Assembly (NCBI RefSeq): GCF_001422365.1
Contig: NZ_LMMT01000037.1
Coordinates: 62,001 to 126,000 of the forward strand
Reading direction: 5' to 3'
From: Pseudorhodoferax sp. Leaf265
GTDB lineage: Bacteria; Pseudomonadota; Gammaproteobacteria; Burkholderiales; Burkholderiaceae_C
Length of the DNA stretch: 64,000 nt
A program made the position numbers and the translations under genes. The notes under the pieces were generated by a model. That model ran no database searches. It saw only the letters and a program-made list of their open reading frames with translations, and was not told where the DNA came from. Position 1 is the stretch's first letter. Each line of letters begins with the position of its first letter. This document shows positions 18,016-27,194 of this stretch, piece by piece.

Positions 18016-18136
18016 GATGAACCACCCGTTTGGACTTCTCACTGCGTGTAGAGCTCCCATCCCCCTCAAGGGGGCGCCGCGAGCGCCCAGGCAGAGCCCG
18101 TAGCGCCGCGTCCGCTGGCGTGGCCTGCTCCGCGGC
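18016..18136 (+). repeat. Dispersed intergenic repeat, copy 1
   Basis: Immediately after the MocR stop codon begins a repeat whose second copy is on the other strand at 60540-60655. Shared blocks include CACTGCGTGTAG, CCCATCCCCCTCAAGGGG and TGGCCTGCTCCGCGG (preceded by TGGCGTGGCC here and TGGCATGGCC there), in the same order and spacing. CCCC-CTCAA-GGGG within it can form a hairpin. It carries no open reading frame of note. Confidence 0.75.
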
Positions 18137-18221
18137 TTTGGGAGCAGCGGCTTGCGTGCCGGTTTTGTGTCCTGCGGGTGGCGTGCCAGCGCCGTGGAAA
18201 ACTGACCGGCACGCCCGGACG

Positions 18222-18968
<747 letters not shown>

Positions 18969-18996
18969 ACTTGGGGCTTCCGATGGGCTCGATGCA

Positions 18997-21522
18997 ATGG
19001 ACGATTCCACTATAGCCGCGCCACCGCCCGGCCCCGACCGCGCGCACCTGCGCGGCGTCACCGCCGTGCTGCTGGTGGAGGCGCTGATCCTGCTGGCCGT
19101 GGCCTGGGGCCTGTGGGTGCTGCGCCAGCAGTCGCTGGATGGCGAGCTGCGCCGCCTGGGCTCGCTGGCCGCCGCCATGGCGACGCAGGCCGACGCCGGC
19201 CTGGACGTGGCCGAGTCCACGCTGCGTGCCACCCGCACCGAGCTGGCCGAAGGCCTGATCCGTCCCGGCACCGAAGCCGCCCAGAACCTGCTGCACACGC
19301 GCATGGCGGCGCTGCCGCAGTTCCGGGCGCTGGCGATCGCCGATGCGACGGGCCACATCCTGGCCAGCTCGGTGCCCGGGCCGCCGCCGACCGGCTCGCT
19401 GGCCGGGCTGGACTTCTTCCGCGCCGCCGAACAGGGGCTGGCCGACCGGACCTTCGTCGGCACGCCGTTCGCCAGCCTGCGCGATGGGCGGCCACTGGTG
19501 GGTGTGGCCATGCCCTGGAATGGCGCCGACGGCGGCTTCCTCGGTGCGGTGGTGCTGCTGGCCGACCCCGAGGTGCTGGACGGCGACTTCCGCCGCATCG
19601 CGCCGGCCGCCGACACCAGCCTGGCGATCTACCGCAGCGACCGCGTGCTGGTCTCCGACGGGCCCGGCGAGGATCCGTCCCAGCTGTTGCCCGCGAGCGT
19701 GACCGATGTGCTGTGGGATGCGCCGGCACCGCACCGCGTGCGCCTGCCCGACGGCCGCGAGCGCCTGGTGGCCGCGCAGGCCCTGCGTGGCCATCCGCTC
19801 ATGGTGGTGGTGGCGCGCGATTTGCAGCCGGCGCTGGCCGACTGGGCCGAGCAGGCCTGGCTGGTGGCGGCTTTCGGCGCCTCGGCCCTCACGGTCACGC
19901 TGTTCCTGCTGGTGCGCAACGTGCGCGAGCAGCGGCTGCGGCTGGCGGCGCAGCAACTGCTGGCGGCCGAGCAGCAGCGCGCGCTGCGCGCCTTCCAGGC
20001 CGCGCAGGAAGGCAACTGGGAGTGGGACGCGCGCAGCGGGCGCGTGGACCTGTCGCCGCGCATGAAGGAGCTGCTGGGCCTGGCGCGCGACGCGGCCGTG
20101 CCGCCCGATCCCGTGGCCCTGCTGCGCGAGCGCGTGCATCCGCGCGACCTGCGCGCGCTGCGCCACGCGCTGGCAGCCCATGCGCGCGGCCGCCGGCCGT
20201 TGTTCGACGCCACGGTGCGCATGCGCCAGTCCGGCGGCGGCTGGCGCCATGTGCGCCTGCGCGGCAATGCCCGGCGCGATGCGGCTGGCGCGCCGCTGCT
20301 GTTCTCCGGGATGGCGGCCGATGTCGGCGACGAGGTGGAGGGCCGCGCGCGCGAACGCCTGCTTGCGGACCAGCTGCAGCGCGCGCGCCGGCTCGAGGCC
20401 ATCGGCACGCTGGCCGGCGGCGTGGCGCACGACTTCAACAACATCCTGGCCTCGGTGGTCGGCTACGGTGAACTGGCGCGCGCGGCCGCAAGCGAGGGCT
20501 CGGACCAGGCACGCCAGCTCGACCAGGTGTTGCAGGCCGGCCAGCGCGGCAAGGCGCTGGTCGAGCGCGTGCTGTCGTTCAGCCGCGGCACGCCGCATGT
20601 GGCACAGCGCTTCGCGCTGCAGCCCGTGGTGGAGGAGGTGCTGCAGCTGCTGGCCGCCTCGCTGCCGGCCGGCGTGCGGCTGACGCCGGACCTGCGGGCC
20701 TCCGCCGCAGTGCTGGCCGGCGACCCCACGCTGGTCTACGAGGCCGTGCTGAACCTGTGCACGAATGGCGTGCAGGCAATGCCCGACGGCGGCGCGCTGC
20801 GCGTGCTGCTCGACGTGGAGCGCGTGGACGTGCCGCGCACGCTGTTCGAGTCCCGGCTGCAGCCTGGCCGCTACGCGCGGCTGCGTGTGCAGGACAGCGG
20901 CACCGGCATCGCGCCCGAGGCGCTGGACCGCCTGTTCGAGCCCTTCTACACCACCAAAGGCCCGCGCAAGGGCACCGGCCTGGGCCTGGCCGTGGTGCAC
21001 GGCGTGGCGGCCGAACTGGGCGGCGCCATCGACGTGCAGAGCACGCCGGGCGAGGGCGCCTGCTTCACGCTGTACTTCCCCTGCCTGGATGCGCCGGCCG
21101 ACGCCGCGGCCCCGGTGGCCGGCGGCGCGCTGCCGCTGGGCCAGGGCCAGGCTGTGCTGGTGGTGGACGACGAGCCTGCGCTGGTGGCGCTGGCCGAGGA
21201 GATGCTGGCCGGCCTGGGCTACGAGCCCTTCGGCCTGGCCTCCAGCACCGAGGCGCTGGCGCGCTTCACGGCCGCGCCCGAGCGCTTCGACCTCGTGCTG
21301 AGCGACGAGCGCATGCCCGGACTGAGCGGCACCGAGCTCGTGGCGGCGCTGCGCCGCATCCGGCCGGACCTGCCCGCGGTGCTGGTCAGCGGCTACGGCG
21401 GCCCCGGGCTGGCGCAGCGCGCGGCCGCGGCCGGTGTGCGCGTGCTGGTGGCCAAGCCGCTGGCGCGGGCCGAGCTCGCGCGTGCCGTGGCGCAGGCGCT
21501 GCAGCCTGGGTTGCAAACGTAA
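18997..21522 (+). CDS. Hybrid sensor histidine kinase
   Basis: An 841-residue membrane kinase. Transmembrane helix 1 is at about 21-42 and helix 2 at about 287-306; the roughly 245-residue periplasmic region between looks like a PDC/Cache-type sensor (FRALAIADATGHILASSVPG, AMPWNGADGGFLGAVVLLAD). A PAS-like region (about 330-440) follows. HisKA holds the phospho-accepting His478 in GGVAHDFNNILASVVGYGEL, and the ATPase holds VLNLCTNGVQAM, DSGTGI and GTGLGLAVVHG. A C-terminal receiver (about 718-836) has Asp770 (VLSDERMPG) and Lys820. The HDFNNIL H-box is typical of hybrid kinases. The ligand is unknown. ATG 18997 has no strong ribosome site. Confidence 0.92.
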   Translation: MDDSTIAAPPPGPDRAHLRGVTAVLLVEALILLAVAWGLWVLRQQSLDGELRRLGSLAAAMATQADAGLDVAESTLRATRTELAEGLIRPGTEAAQNLLHTRMAALPQFRALAIADATGHILASSVPGPPPTGSLAGLDFFRAAEQGLADRTFVGTPFASLRDGRPLVGVAMPWNGADGGFLGAVVLLADPEVLDGDFRRIAPAADTSLAIYRSDRVLVSDGPGEDPSQLLPASVTDVLWDAPAPHRVRLPDGRERLVAAQALRGHPLMVVVARDLQPALADWAEQAWLVAAFGASALTVTLFLLVRNVREQRLRLAAQQLLAAEQQRALRAFQAAQEGNWEWDARSGRVDLSPRMKELLGLARDAAVPPDPVALLRERVHPRDLRALRHALAAHARGRRPLFDATVRMRQSGGGWRHVRLRGNARRDAAGAPLLFSGMAADVGDEVEGRARERLLADQLQRARRLEAIGTLAGGVAHDFNNILASVVGYGELARAAASEGSDQARQLDQVLQAGQRGKALVERVLSFSRGTPHVAQRFALQPVVEEVLQLLAASLPAGVRLTPDLRASAAVLAGDPTLVYEAVLNLCTNGVQAMPDGGALRVLLDVERVDVPRTLFESRLQPGRYARLRVQDSGTGIAPEALDRLFEPFYTTKGPRKGTGLGLAVVHGVAAELGGAIDVQSTPGEGACFTLYFPCLDAPADAAAPVAGGALPLGQGQAVLVVDDEPALVALAEEMLAGLGYEPFGLASSTEALARFTAAPERFDLVLSDERMPGLSGTELVAALRRIRPDLPAVLVSGYGGPGLAQRAAAAGVRVLVAKPLARAELARAVAQALQPGLQT

Positions 21523-21524
21523 CC
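21510..21524. promoter_or_regulatory. GTTGCA-type site upstream of glycine-zipper gene
   Basis: GTTGCAAACGTAACC straddles the stop codon of the histidine kinase, 112 bp before the glycine-zipper gene. It resembles the perfect dyad at 22291-22304 and is followed by GGCGTAACC at 21547-21555, echoed as GGCGTAGCC at 22318-22326 in the next gene's leader. Confidence 0.35.
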
Positions 21525-21636
21525 GGCCCGGCGCCGGGCCGCATGGCGGCGTAACCGGGCGCGCGCACAGTGGCTTCCAACGGAGCCGCTGGCGCTTGGC
21601 GCACCCGGCCCGTCACGCAGAGGAAAGGAATCCGCC

Positions 21637-22287
21637 ATGCGCAAGATGTCCAACCGCCGGGCCATCCAGGCCCTGGCCGCAGCCGCCGCGCTGCTGGCCG
21701 GTAACGCCATGGCCACCGAATATGGCACCGTGGTCTCCAAGACCGCGGTGTACAGCCAGGTGGCCGTTCCCATGCAGCAGTGTGTGCAGCAGGACCAGCT
21801 CAGCCGGGCTCAGCCCAGCGGGGCCGGTGCCTTGATCGGCGCACTGGTCGGCGGCGGCGCCGGCAACCTGATCGGCCACGGCAGCGGCCGCGCACTGGCC
21901 ACGGGGGTGGGCGTGCTGGCCGGCGCCATCACCGGCAACAACGTGGAGGCCAATGGCGCTCCGACCGTGGTGACGCCCGTGCAGACCTGCCACCAGGAAC
22001 AGCGTGTGGAGAACCGGCTGGTCGGCTTCGACGTGGTCTACGACTACAACGGCCAGCGTTACAGCACGCGGCTGGCCAGCGACCCCGGCGACCACGTGCC
22101 GCTCAACGTGAGCGTGTCACCGGCCAATGCGGTGGTGCCAGCCGCCCCGGTGACCTACGGCAACACCACCGTGCTGTCTCCGGTGGTCATGGCACCGGCC
22201 CCCGTGCTGGTGCAGCGTCCCTGGGTCGCGCCCGTGGGCGTGGAGGTCGACACCGGCTGGGGCTGGGGCGGCCACCACTGGCGCTGA
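21637..22287 (+). CDS. Glycine-zipper (Gly-zipper 2TM) envelope protein
   Basis: A 216-residue exported protein. AGAGGAAAGGAATCCGCC precedes ATG 21637. The signal peptide ends near GNAMATEY. Residues about 68-110 form a glycine-zipper pair: GAGALIGALVGGGAGNLIG, then GRALATGVGVLAGAITGNNV, as in SmpA/Omp17-like and YMGG-type outer-membrane proteins. A C-terminal domain has conserved Cys and aromatic residues (VQTCHQEQRVENRLVGFDVV, YDYNGQRYSTRLASDPG) typical of this surface-antigen-like family. Function is likely envelope integrity or stress response. It lies just downstream of a histidine kinase but has its own leader with a GTTGCA-type element, so separate control is likely. Confidence 0.82.
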   Translation: MRKMSNRRAIQALAAAAALLAGNAMATEYGTVVSKTAVYSQVAVPMQQCVQQDQLSRAQPSGAGALIGALVGGGAGNLIGHGSGRALATGVGVLAGAITGNNVEANGAPTVVTPVQTCHQEQRVENRLVGFDVVYDYNGQRYSTRLASDPGDHVPLNVSVSPANAVVPAAPVTYGNTTVLSPVVMAPAPVLVQRPWVAPVGVEVDTGWGWGGHHWR

Positions 22288-22290
22288 GAT

Positions 22291-22304
22291 GTTGCAGATG
22301 CAAC
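22291..22304. promoter_or_regulatory. Perfect GTTGCA-GA-TGCAAC dyad
   Basis: A perfect 6-bp inverted repeat with a 2-bp spacer, just after the glycine-zipper stop and 87 bp before the next gene. The same half-site occurs at 14163-14181 and 21510-21524. Confidence 0.45.
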
Positions 22305-22390
22305 CGGCGTTGCGCGCGGCGTAGCCCGCCCGCAATGCCCACGGCGCACCATGGATCCATCGCAACACCATCCTTCCAAAGGAGTTCACC

Positions 22391-22735
22391 ATGTACAACG
22401 ACACCGCTTCCCATTCGGTCCTGCTGGGCGCCATCGTCGGTGCCGGCGGCTACGACGGCCACCTGGACACCAGCGCGCCGCCGGCCTCGCACGCGGAGGC
22501 CGAGCGCGAGGCCCGCCATGACCTGCAGATGGCCCAGGTCGAGCTGTACTGCGACCATCGGGCCCAGGCACTCGTCGCGATCCGGCACGCCATGCAGCTG
22601 CTCGAGGCCTGCGACGACAAGGCCCTGGAGCCGCAACTGGCCAAGCTCAGCGAGGCCGCCTGGCACGTGCGTCACAACGCCAGCCTCGTGGCGGTCGACC
22701 TGCTGGACCAGGCCAAGGACCAGCTCCACGCATGA
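22391..22735 (+). CDS. Small helical protein of unknown function
   Basis: A 114-residue cytoplasmic protein; AAAGGAGTTCACC is an excellent ribosome site for ATG 22391. After a short N terminus (MYNDTASHSVLLGAIVGAGG) the remainder looks all-helical with heptad-like spacing (ARHDLQMAQVELYCDHRAQA; VAIRHAMQLLEACDDKALEP). I do not recognise a family. Its neighbours, a glycine-zipper protein, a convergent hemerythrin and a GTTGCA-dyad leader, suggest a stress-linked accessory role. Its stop codon lies inside a perfect hairpin. Confidence 0.7.
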   Translation: MYNDTASHSVLLGAIVGAGGYDGHLDTSAPPASHAEAEREARHDLQMAQVELYCDHRAQALVAIRHAMQLLEACDDKALEPQLAKLSEAAWHVRHNASLVAVDLLDQAKDQLHA

Positions 22736-22760
22736 CGCACGCATGACGCGTGCGTCATGC
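22730..22760. terminator. Perfect 13-bp hairpin between convergent genes
   Basis: GCATGACGCACGC (22730-22742) and GCGTGCGTCATGC (22748-22760) are exact inverse complements around a 5-base loop. It spans the stop of the 22391 gene and the gap to the convergent hemerythrin. There is no clear U-tract, but the stem is long enough for a bidirectional terminator. Confidence 0.6.
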
Positions 22761-22780
22761 GCGCGGCCTGGCAAGCGGCC

Positions 22781-23269
22781 TCACGCAGTCGCCATGTGCT
22801 CCTCGAGCAGTTCGGCCTTGCGCGCCTCCAGCTGCTCGCGCATGGCCACCAGGTCCAGCTTGCGCGCGCTGCGGGCCTTGGGAAAGATCTCGTTGCGCTC
22901 TTCCTTGACGTGGTGGTCGATGTACTCGCCCAGCACCTTGACCTTGGCATCGTGCAGCTCGGGGCTGTCGGCGCCGGTCTGGATCTGCGCGATGAGGTCC
23001 TTGGCGCTCTGGTGTTCGACCTCGGCCTCGTCGAGCAAGTCGGTCGCCGACATCGCCCCGCGCAGGGCCGGGTAGAAGATTTCCTCCTCGATCTGGGCGT
23101 GCACCGTCAGCTGCATGCAGATCTCGCGCGCCAGCTCTTCCTTGCGCGCGGCGGCGGTGCGGCTGCGCGAGCCGGCCAGTTCCTCGTATTCCTTGAACAG
23201 CTTCTTGACGGCGCGGTGGTCGGCGTCCAGCAGGTCGCAGGCGTCCTTGGTGGTCTTGGTCGTGGCCAT
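22781..23269 (-). CDS. Hemerythrin-like (HHE) domain protein
   Basis: A 162-residue four-helix diiron protein. HHE-type ligands are visible: LLDADHRAVKKLFKEYEEL, LTVHAQIEEEIFYPALRG, AEVEHQSAKDLIAQIQ and IDHHVKEERNEIFPKAR, giving the histidine/glutamate set expected of bacterial hemerythrins. Such proteins bind O2 or NO or protect iron from oxidative and nitrosative stress; a sensory link with the chemoreceptor next door is possible but unproved. ATG 23269 is divergent from the chemoreceptor at 23592 across 322 bp. Confidence 0.9.
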   Translation of the reverse strand: MATTKTTKDACDLLDADHRAVKKLFKEYEELAGSRSRTAAARKEELAREICMQLTVHAQIEEEIFYPALRGAMSATDLLDEAEVEHQSAKDLIAQIQTGADSPELHDAKVKVLGEYIDHHVKEERNEIFPKARSARKLDLVAMREQLEARKAELLEEHMATA

Positions 23270-23591
23270 GGTGTCGATCCTTCGTGGGGGGGTGGAAAGC
23301 CTCCATGCTGCGCAGTCGCGCGGCGCGCCGGTGTAGGCCTGCGCAGCCAGCGCACGGCGTCGCGGGCCTACAGGCGTGTCGCCCGCGCGCTCGTATCGCC
23401 TGTGGGGGCCGGCCGCGTGCGCGGGTCAGGGCCGGGTGACGGCCATGGCTGCGCGTGGTAGAACCCCACCCGGAGGGCTGGGGCGACCATGGGAGGAGGC
23501 CGGCCGGATGCGTCTGGCAGGCCGGGTTCATGGGCACAGGGTTGCAGGGTCGCCAGGGCTGGGTTCCACTACAAAACGATTGGAAGTTTTC
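23270..23591. other. 322-bp divergent intergenic region, hemerythrin/chemoreceptor
   Basis: No gene is supportable here. It contains an 8-bp inverted repeat, TGTAGGCC (23332-23339) and GGCCTACA (23365-23372), on the hemerythrin side. On the chemoreceptor side TGGGCACAGGGTTGC (23531-23545) has the GG-N10-GC spacing of a sigma-54 site but a poor -24 box. Confidence 0.35.
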
Positions 23592-25322
23592 ATGAAGTTT
23601 CTGTCCCGCCTGAACATCGGCCCACGCCTAGGCGTCGGCTTCGGCATCGTGCTGCTGCTGTCGGTCCTGGTCGGCGTGCTCGCGCTGCACCGGCTCGGCA
23701 CCGTCAACGACGCAACCCGGGACATGGCCACCAACTGGCTCGTGTCGATGGACGCGCTCGACGACTACCGCACCGACCTGGCTGTGGTCCGCGATGCCGA
23801 AGGCGCACACCTCTCGGCCACCCAGGCCAGCGACATGGCCACGCAGGAAAGCACGGTCAAGACCGCGCAGGCGGCGATGGACAAGAGCTGGCAGCGCTAC
23901 GAGCCGCTGGTCGGCGAGGGCGCCGAACGCGCGCTGGCCACGAACGTCAAGAGCGCGCAGCAGGCCTATTTCGTGGCGCTGGAGAAAACCTTCGCCGCAT
24001 CGCGCAAGGGGCCCGAGGCGGCGGAAGAAGCGCGCCGGCTCTACATGGGCGACAGCGGCAAGGCCTATGCGGCGCTGGTGGGGGCGCTCAACAAGGCGAT
24101 CGCACTGCAGGTGGAAGGCGGCGACGCTGCCTATGCGCAGTCGCAAGGCGCCTTCTCGCAGGCGCGGCTGGAAGTCATCGGCATCCTGGCCGCGGCCGTG
24201 GCGCTGGGGGCCGTGCTGGCCTGGCTGCTGACACGCTCCATCACCGAGCCGCTGGCGCGCGCGGTGCAGGTGGCGCAGACGGTAGCGCAGGGCGACCTGA
24301 CCTCCGTCATCGAGGTGCAGAGCACGGACGAGACCGGCGTGCTGCTGGCCGCGCTGCGCGAGATGAACTCGAAGCTGGCCACCATCGTGTTCCAGGTGCG
24401 CGACAGCTCGGACTCGATCTCCACCGGATCCACCGAGATCGCCAGCGGCAACTCCGACCTCAGCTCGCGCACCGAGGCGCAGGCCAGCAGCCTGGAGCAG
24501 ACGGCGGCCTCCATGGAGCAGCTGACGGCCACGATCCGGCAGAACTCCGACACGGCGCAGCAGGCCGCGCAGCTGGCGCAGTCGGCTTCCACATCGGCCC
24601 AGGCCGGCGGGCGCGTGGTGTCCGAGGTGATCCAGACCATGCAGGGCATCTCGCAGTCCTCCTCCAAGGTGGCGGACATCATCGGCGTGATCGACGGCAT
24701 CGCCTTCCAGACCAACATCCTCGCGCTCAACGCGGCCGTCGAAGCAGCGCGCGCGGGCGAGCAGGGCCGCGGTTTCGCGGTCGTGGCCGGCGAGGTGCGC
24801 AGCCTGGCGCAGCGCAGCGCCGACGCGGCCAAGGAGATCAAGGAGCTCATCACGCAGAGCGGCGACCGCGTGGAGAGCGGCGCCAGGCTGGTCGCGGAGG
24901 CCGGCAGTTCCATGGACGAGATCGTGGCCCAGGTGCGGCGCGTGAACGACCTCATCGCCGAGATCAGCGCCGCCAGCCGCGAGCAGAGCAGCGGCATCGG
25001 CCAGATCGGCGAGGCGGTCTCGCAGCTGGACCAGGTGACGCAGCAGAACGCGGCCCTGGTGGAGGAGATGGCGGCCGCGGCCGACAGCCTCAAGAGCCAG
25101 GCCGCGCGCATGACGGGCGCGGTGGCGGTGTTCCGCGTGGCCGCGCATGCGCCTGCACACCCCGAGCCGGCGCCCCGGATGGTGGCGCCGCCGCCGCCGC
25201 GCAGCCCGCAGCGGCCGGCCGCCGTGCGTGCGCCCGCGGCGCCCGCCGCGCGCGCCTTGCCGGCCAAGGCCAAGGCCACCAAGGAGAAGGCGACGGCAGA
25301 GGCGGACTGGGAGGCGTTCTGA
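23592..25322 (+). CDS. Methyl-accepting chemotaxis protein
   Basis: A 576-residue chemoreceptor. Transmembrane helix 1 is at about 12-33 and helix 2 at about 192-214, framing a four-helix-bundle periplasmic sensor ([20 protein letters not shown] onward). HAMP follows ([20 protein letters not shown]), then a long signalling coiled coil with the highly conserved hairpin [20 protein letters not shown] and [21 protein letters not shown] proline/alanine linker of about 80 residues ends in the pentapeptide DWEAF, the NWETF-like tether for CheR/CheB adaptation enzymes. The ligand is unknown. ATG 23592 gives the family-typical [18 protein letters not shown] start. Confidence 0.95.
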   Translation: MKFLSRLNIGPRLGVGFGIVLLLSVLVGVLALHRLGTVNDATRDMATNWLVSMDALDDYRTDLAVVRDAEGAHLSATQASDMATQESTVKTAQAAMDKSWQRYEPLVGEGAERALATNVKSAQQAYFVALEKTFAASRKGPEAAEEARRLYMGDSGKAYAALVGALNKAIALQVEGGDAAYAQSQGAFSQARLEVIGILAAAVALGAVLAWLLTRSITEPLARAVQVAQTVAQGDLTSVIEVQSTDETGVLLAALREMNSKLATIVFQVRDSSDSISTGSTEIASGNSDLSSRTEAQASSLEQTAASMEQLTATIRQNSDTAQQAAQLAQSASTSAQAGGRVVSEVIQTMQGISQSSSKVADIIGVIDGIAFQTNILALNAAVEAARAGEQGRGFAVVAGEVRSLAQRSADAAKEIKELITQSGDRVESGARLVAEAGSSMDEIVAQVRRVNDLIAEISAASREQSSGIGQIGEAVSQLDQVTQQNAALVEEMAAAADSLKSQAARMTGAVAVFRVAAHAPAHPEPAPRMVAPPPPRSPQRPAAVRAPAAPAARALPAKAKATKEKATAEADWEAF

Positions 25323-25332
25323 ACGCCGCGGC

Positions 25333-26109
25333 TCAGGCCCGCGTCAGGCGAACGCCGCCGTCGACCAGCAGGATCTCGCCCGTGGTCTTGGCCGCGCCCA
25401 CGCCGAGCCACCAGGCCGCCTGGGCCACGTCCTCGGGCTGGATGATCTCGGCCAGCGCGGCGCGCTGCTTGTAGCTCTCCACCGACGCGGCATAGGTCGT
25501 CTCGCCCAGACCGTTCTTGAGCCAGGGCGAATCGACCAGGCCCGGCGCGATGGCGTTGACGCGGATCTTCGGCCCCAGCGCACGCGCCAGGCCGATCGTC
25601 ATCGCGTTGAGCCCGCCCTTGGACGCCATGTAGGCGATCGACGATCCCGCGCCCATGAACGAGGCGGTGGACGACACGTTGACGACGGCGGTGACGGGGT
25701 GCTGCTCCAGCAGCGGCACGAAGGCCCGCGTCATCTGGTACGCCCCGATGACGTTGACCGCGTAGATGCGCTGGAAGTCCTCGGCCTGCAGGCCGTCCAG
25801 GTCCTTGAGCGGCACGAAGCGCGTGGTGCCCGCGTTGTTGACCAGCACGTCGGTGCGGCCCCAGCGCGCCTGCACGTCGGCGGCCAGCCGCCTGCAGTCG
25901 GCGTCAACGGACACGTCGGCCCGGACGACCAGCACGTCGGCGCCGAGCGCGCGGCATTGCTGTGCGACCGCTTCGGCTGGCGCCGGATCGCGTGAGTAGT
26001 TGACGGCCACGTTCCAGCCCTGGGACGCGTAGAGCCGCGCGGTGGCCGCGCCGATGCCGGAGGAGGAGCCGGTGACGACGCAGACTTTGCGTGCGGGTGC
26101 TTCTTGCAT
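25333..26109 (-). CDS. SDR-family oxidoreductase (3-oxoacyl-ACP reductase-like)
   Basis: A 258-residue classical short-chain dehydrogenase. TGSSSGIG (NAD(P) motif), NNAG (VLVNNAGTTRF), the catalytic Ser in VVNVSSTASFMG and the YxxxK pair in AYMASKGGLNAMTIGLA are all present, and the C terminus (GEILLVDGGVRL) is family-typical. ATG 26109 lies 61 bp downstream of the LysR stop on the same strand. It converges on the chemoreceptor. The substrate is unknown; sugar or hydroxy-acid dehydrogenases are common in this subgroup. Confidence 0.92.
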   Translation of the reverse strand: MQEAPARKVCVVTGSSSGIGAATARLYASQGWNVAVNYSRDPAPAEAVAQQCRALGADVLVVRADVSVDADCRRLAADVQARWGRTDVLVNNAGTTRFVPLKDLDGLQAEDFQRIYAVNVIGAYQMTRAFVPLLEQHPVTAVVNVSSTASFMGAGSSIAYMASKGGLNAMTIGLARALGPKIRVNAIAPGLVDSPWLKNGLGETTYAASVESYKQRAALAEIIQPEDVAQAAWWLGVGAAKTTGEILLVDGGVRLTRA

Positions 26110-26170
26110 GTTCGTGCCTTTCCTGGTTCGCTTGCCGGCCCAGTATCGGGCTGGCCAGCGGCCGGGCCTG

Positions 26171-27109
26171 TCACGCAGAGAGCAAGCGGCCGCCGCGCCG
26201 CAACGCGAACGGCCCGTCGCCCGCGAGCGCCTCGCGCAGGAACTGCACGCAGGCCCGCACCTTGGCCGAATGGCTGAGCCGCACCGTGCTGGCGGCCCAG
26301 ATGTCGGCCGGCTGCGTGGTGCCGGGCAGCACGGGCACGAGCCGGCCGGCGGCCAGGTCCTCGTGCAGGTCCCAGTCGGCCTGGAGCACGATGCCGTGGC
26401 CGTCGATGCCCCAGCCGCGCACGATCTCGGCGTTGTTGGACGCGAGCCGGCCCGTGACCTTGACCTTCTCCTCACCGGCCGGGCCGGCCAGGCGCCAGAC
26501 GCCGAAGGCCTGGTTGCGGTCGCGCAGCACCAGGCAGTCGTGCCGGCTCAGTTCGGCCACGCTGGCCGGGGCGCCGCGCCGCGCGAGGTAGCTCGGCGCG
26601 GCGCAGAGCAGGCGCGCGCCGGCTGCGAGCTGGTGCGCCACCAGGTGCGGCTCGTCGACGGCGCCCACGCGCACGTCCAGGTCCACGTCCTCGGCGATCA
26701 GGTCGACGCGGCGGTCCACCGCATCCAGCGTGATGTCCAGCGCCGGGTGCTGCTGCGCGAGCTGCGAGAGCAGGGGGCCGATGTGGCGCCGGCCCAGGCG
26801 AAAGCTCGTGGTCACGCGCAGCGTGCCGCGCGGGTCGATCCGGCCGCCGGCCACGGTCTCGCCCAGGTGGTCCACGCCCTGGAAGATCTGCTGGGCCGAG
26901 GCGTAGACGCGCTCGCCGTCCTCGGTCACCGTCACGCGCCGCGCGGCGCGGTGGAACAGCATGACGCCCAGCGCTTTCTCCAGCAGCGCGATGCGCTTGC
27001 TCACATAGGCGGGCGAGGTGCCCAGCTCGGTCGCGGTGGCGGCGAAGCTGGCCTTGCGTGCGGCCAGGCAGAACACGCGCAGGTCGTCGAGCTGGAAGTT
27101 GAGGTTCAC
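26171..27109 (-). CDS. LysR-family transcriptional regulator
   Basis: A LysR regulator of about 312 residues. Start GTG 27109 (VNLNFQLDDLRVFCLAAR) is preferred because homologues usually begin M-N-L-N-F; ATG 27133 adds eight residues but neither has a good ribosome site. The helix-turn-helix is FAATATELGTSPAYVSKRIA, and the effector-binding domain spans about 90-300. It is divergent from the TIM-barrel/flavoprotein operon, and TTCACG-GTT-CGTGAA overlaps its start, so it probably represses itself and controls that operon. Confidence 0.9.
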   Translation of the reverse strand: MNLNFQLDDLRVFCLAARKASFAATATELGTSPAYVSKRIALLEKALGVMLFHRAARRVTVTEDGERVYASAQQIFQGVDHLGETVAGGRIDPRGTLRVTTSFRLGRRHIGPLLSQLAQQHPALDITLDAVDRRVDLIAEDVDLDVRVGAVDEPHLVAHQLAAGARLLCAAPSYLARRGAPASVAELSRHDCLVLRDRNQAFGVWRLAGPAGEEKVKVTGRLASNNAEIVRGWGIDGHGIVLQADWDLHEDLAAGRLVPVLPGTTQPADIWAASTVRLSHSAKVRACVQFLREALAGDGPFALRRGGRLLSA

Positions 27110-27119
27110 GGTTCGTGAA
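27105..27119. promoter_or_regulatory. LysR-type operator (T-N11-A palindrome)
   Basis: TTCACG-GTT-CGTGAA is a perfect 6-bp dyad containing a T-N11-A LysR box. It overlaps the GTG start of the divergent LysR gene and lies 76 bp upstream of the TIM-barrel gene. Confidence 0.55.
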
Positions 27120-27194
27120 TCATAGAACCACATTTGGCGGCTTGTTCGCGCGAAGTGTCGTCAGTAGAGTGGCGCCTTCCGAGGAGACATCCGC

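Noticed and set aside
23531-23545. Sigma-54-like site upstream of the chemoreceptor
   Set aside because: TGGGCACAGGGTTGC keeps the GG-N10-GC spacing but the -24 box is shifted by one base. Chemoreceptors are usually under the flagellar sigma factor, and a chance match is likely.
23628-25160. A 510-residue open frame antisense to the chemoreceptor
   Set aside because: It is the antisense shadow of a well-supported chemoreceptor gene; the translation is Arg/His/Leu-rich with no domains.
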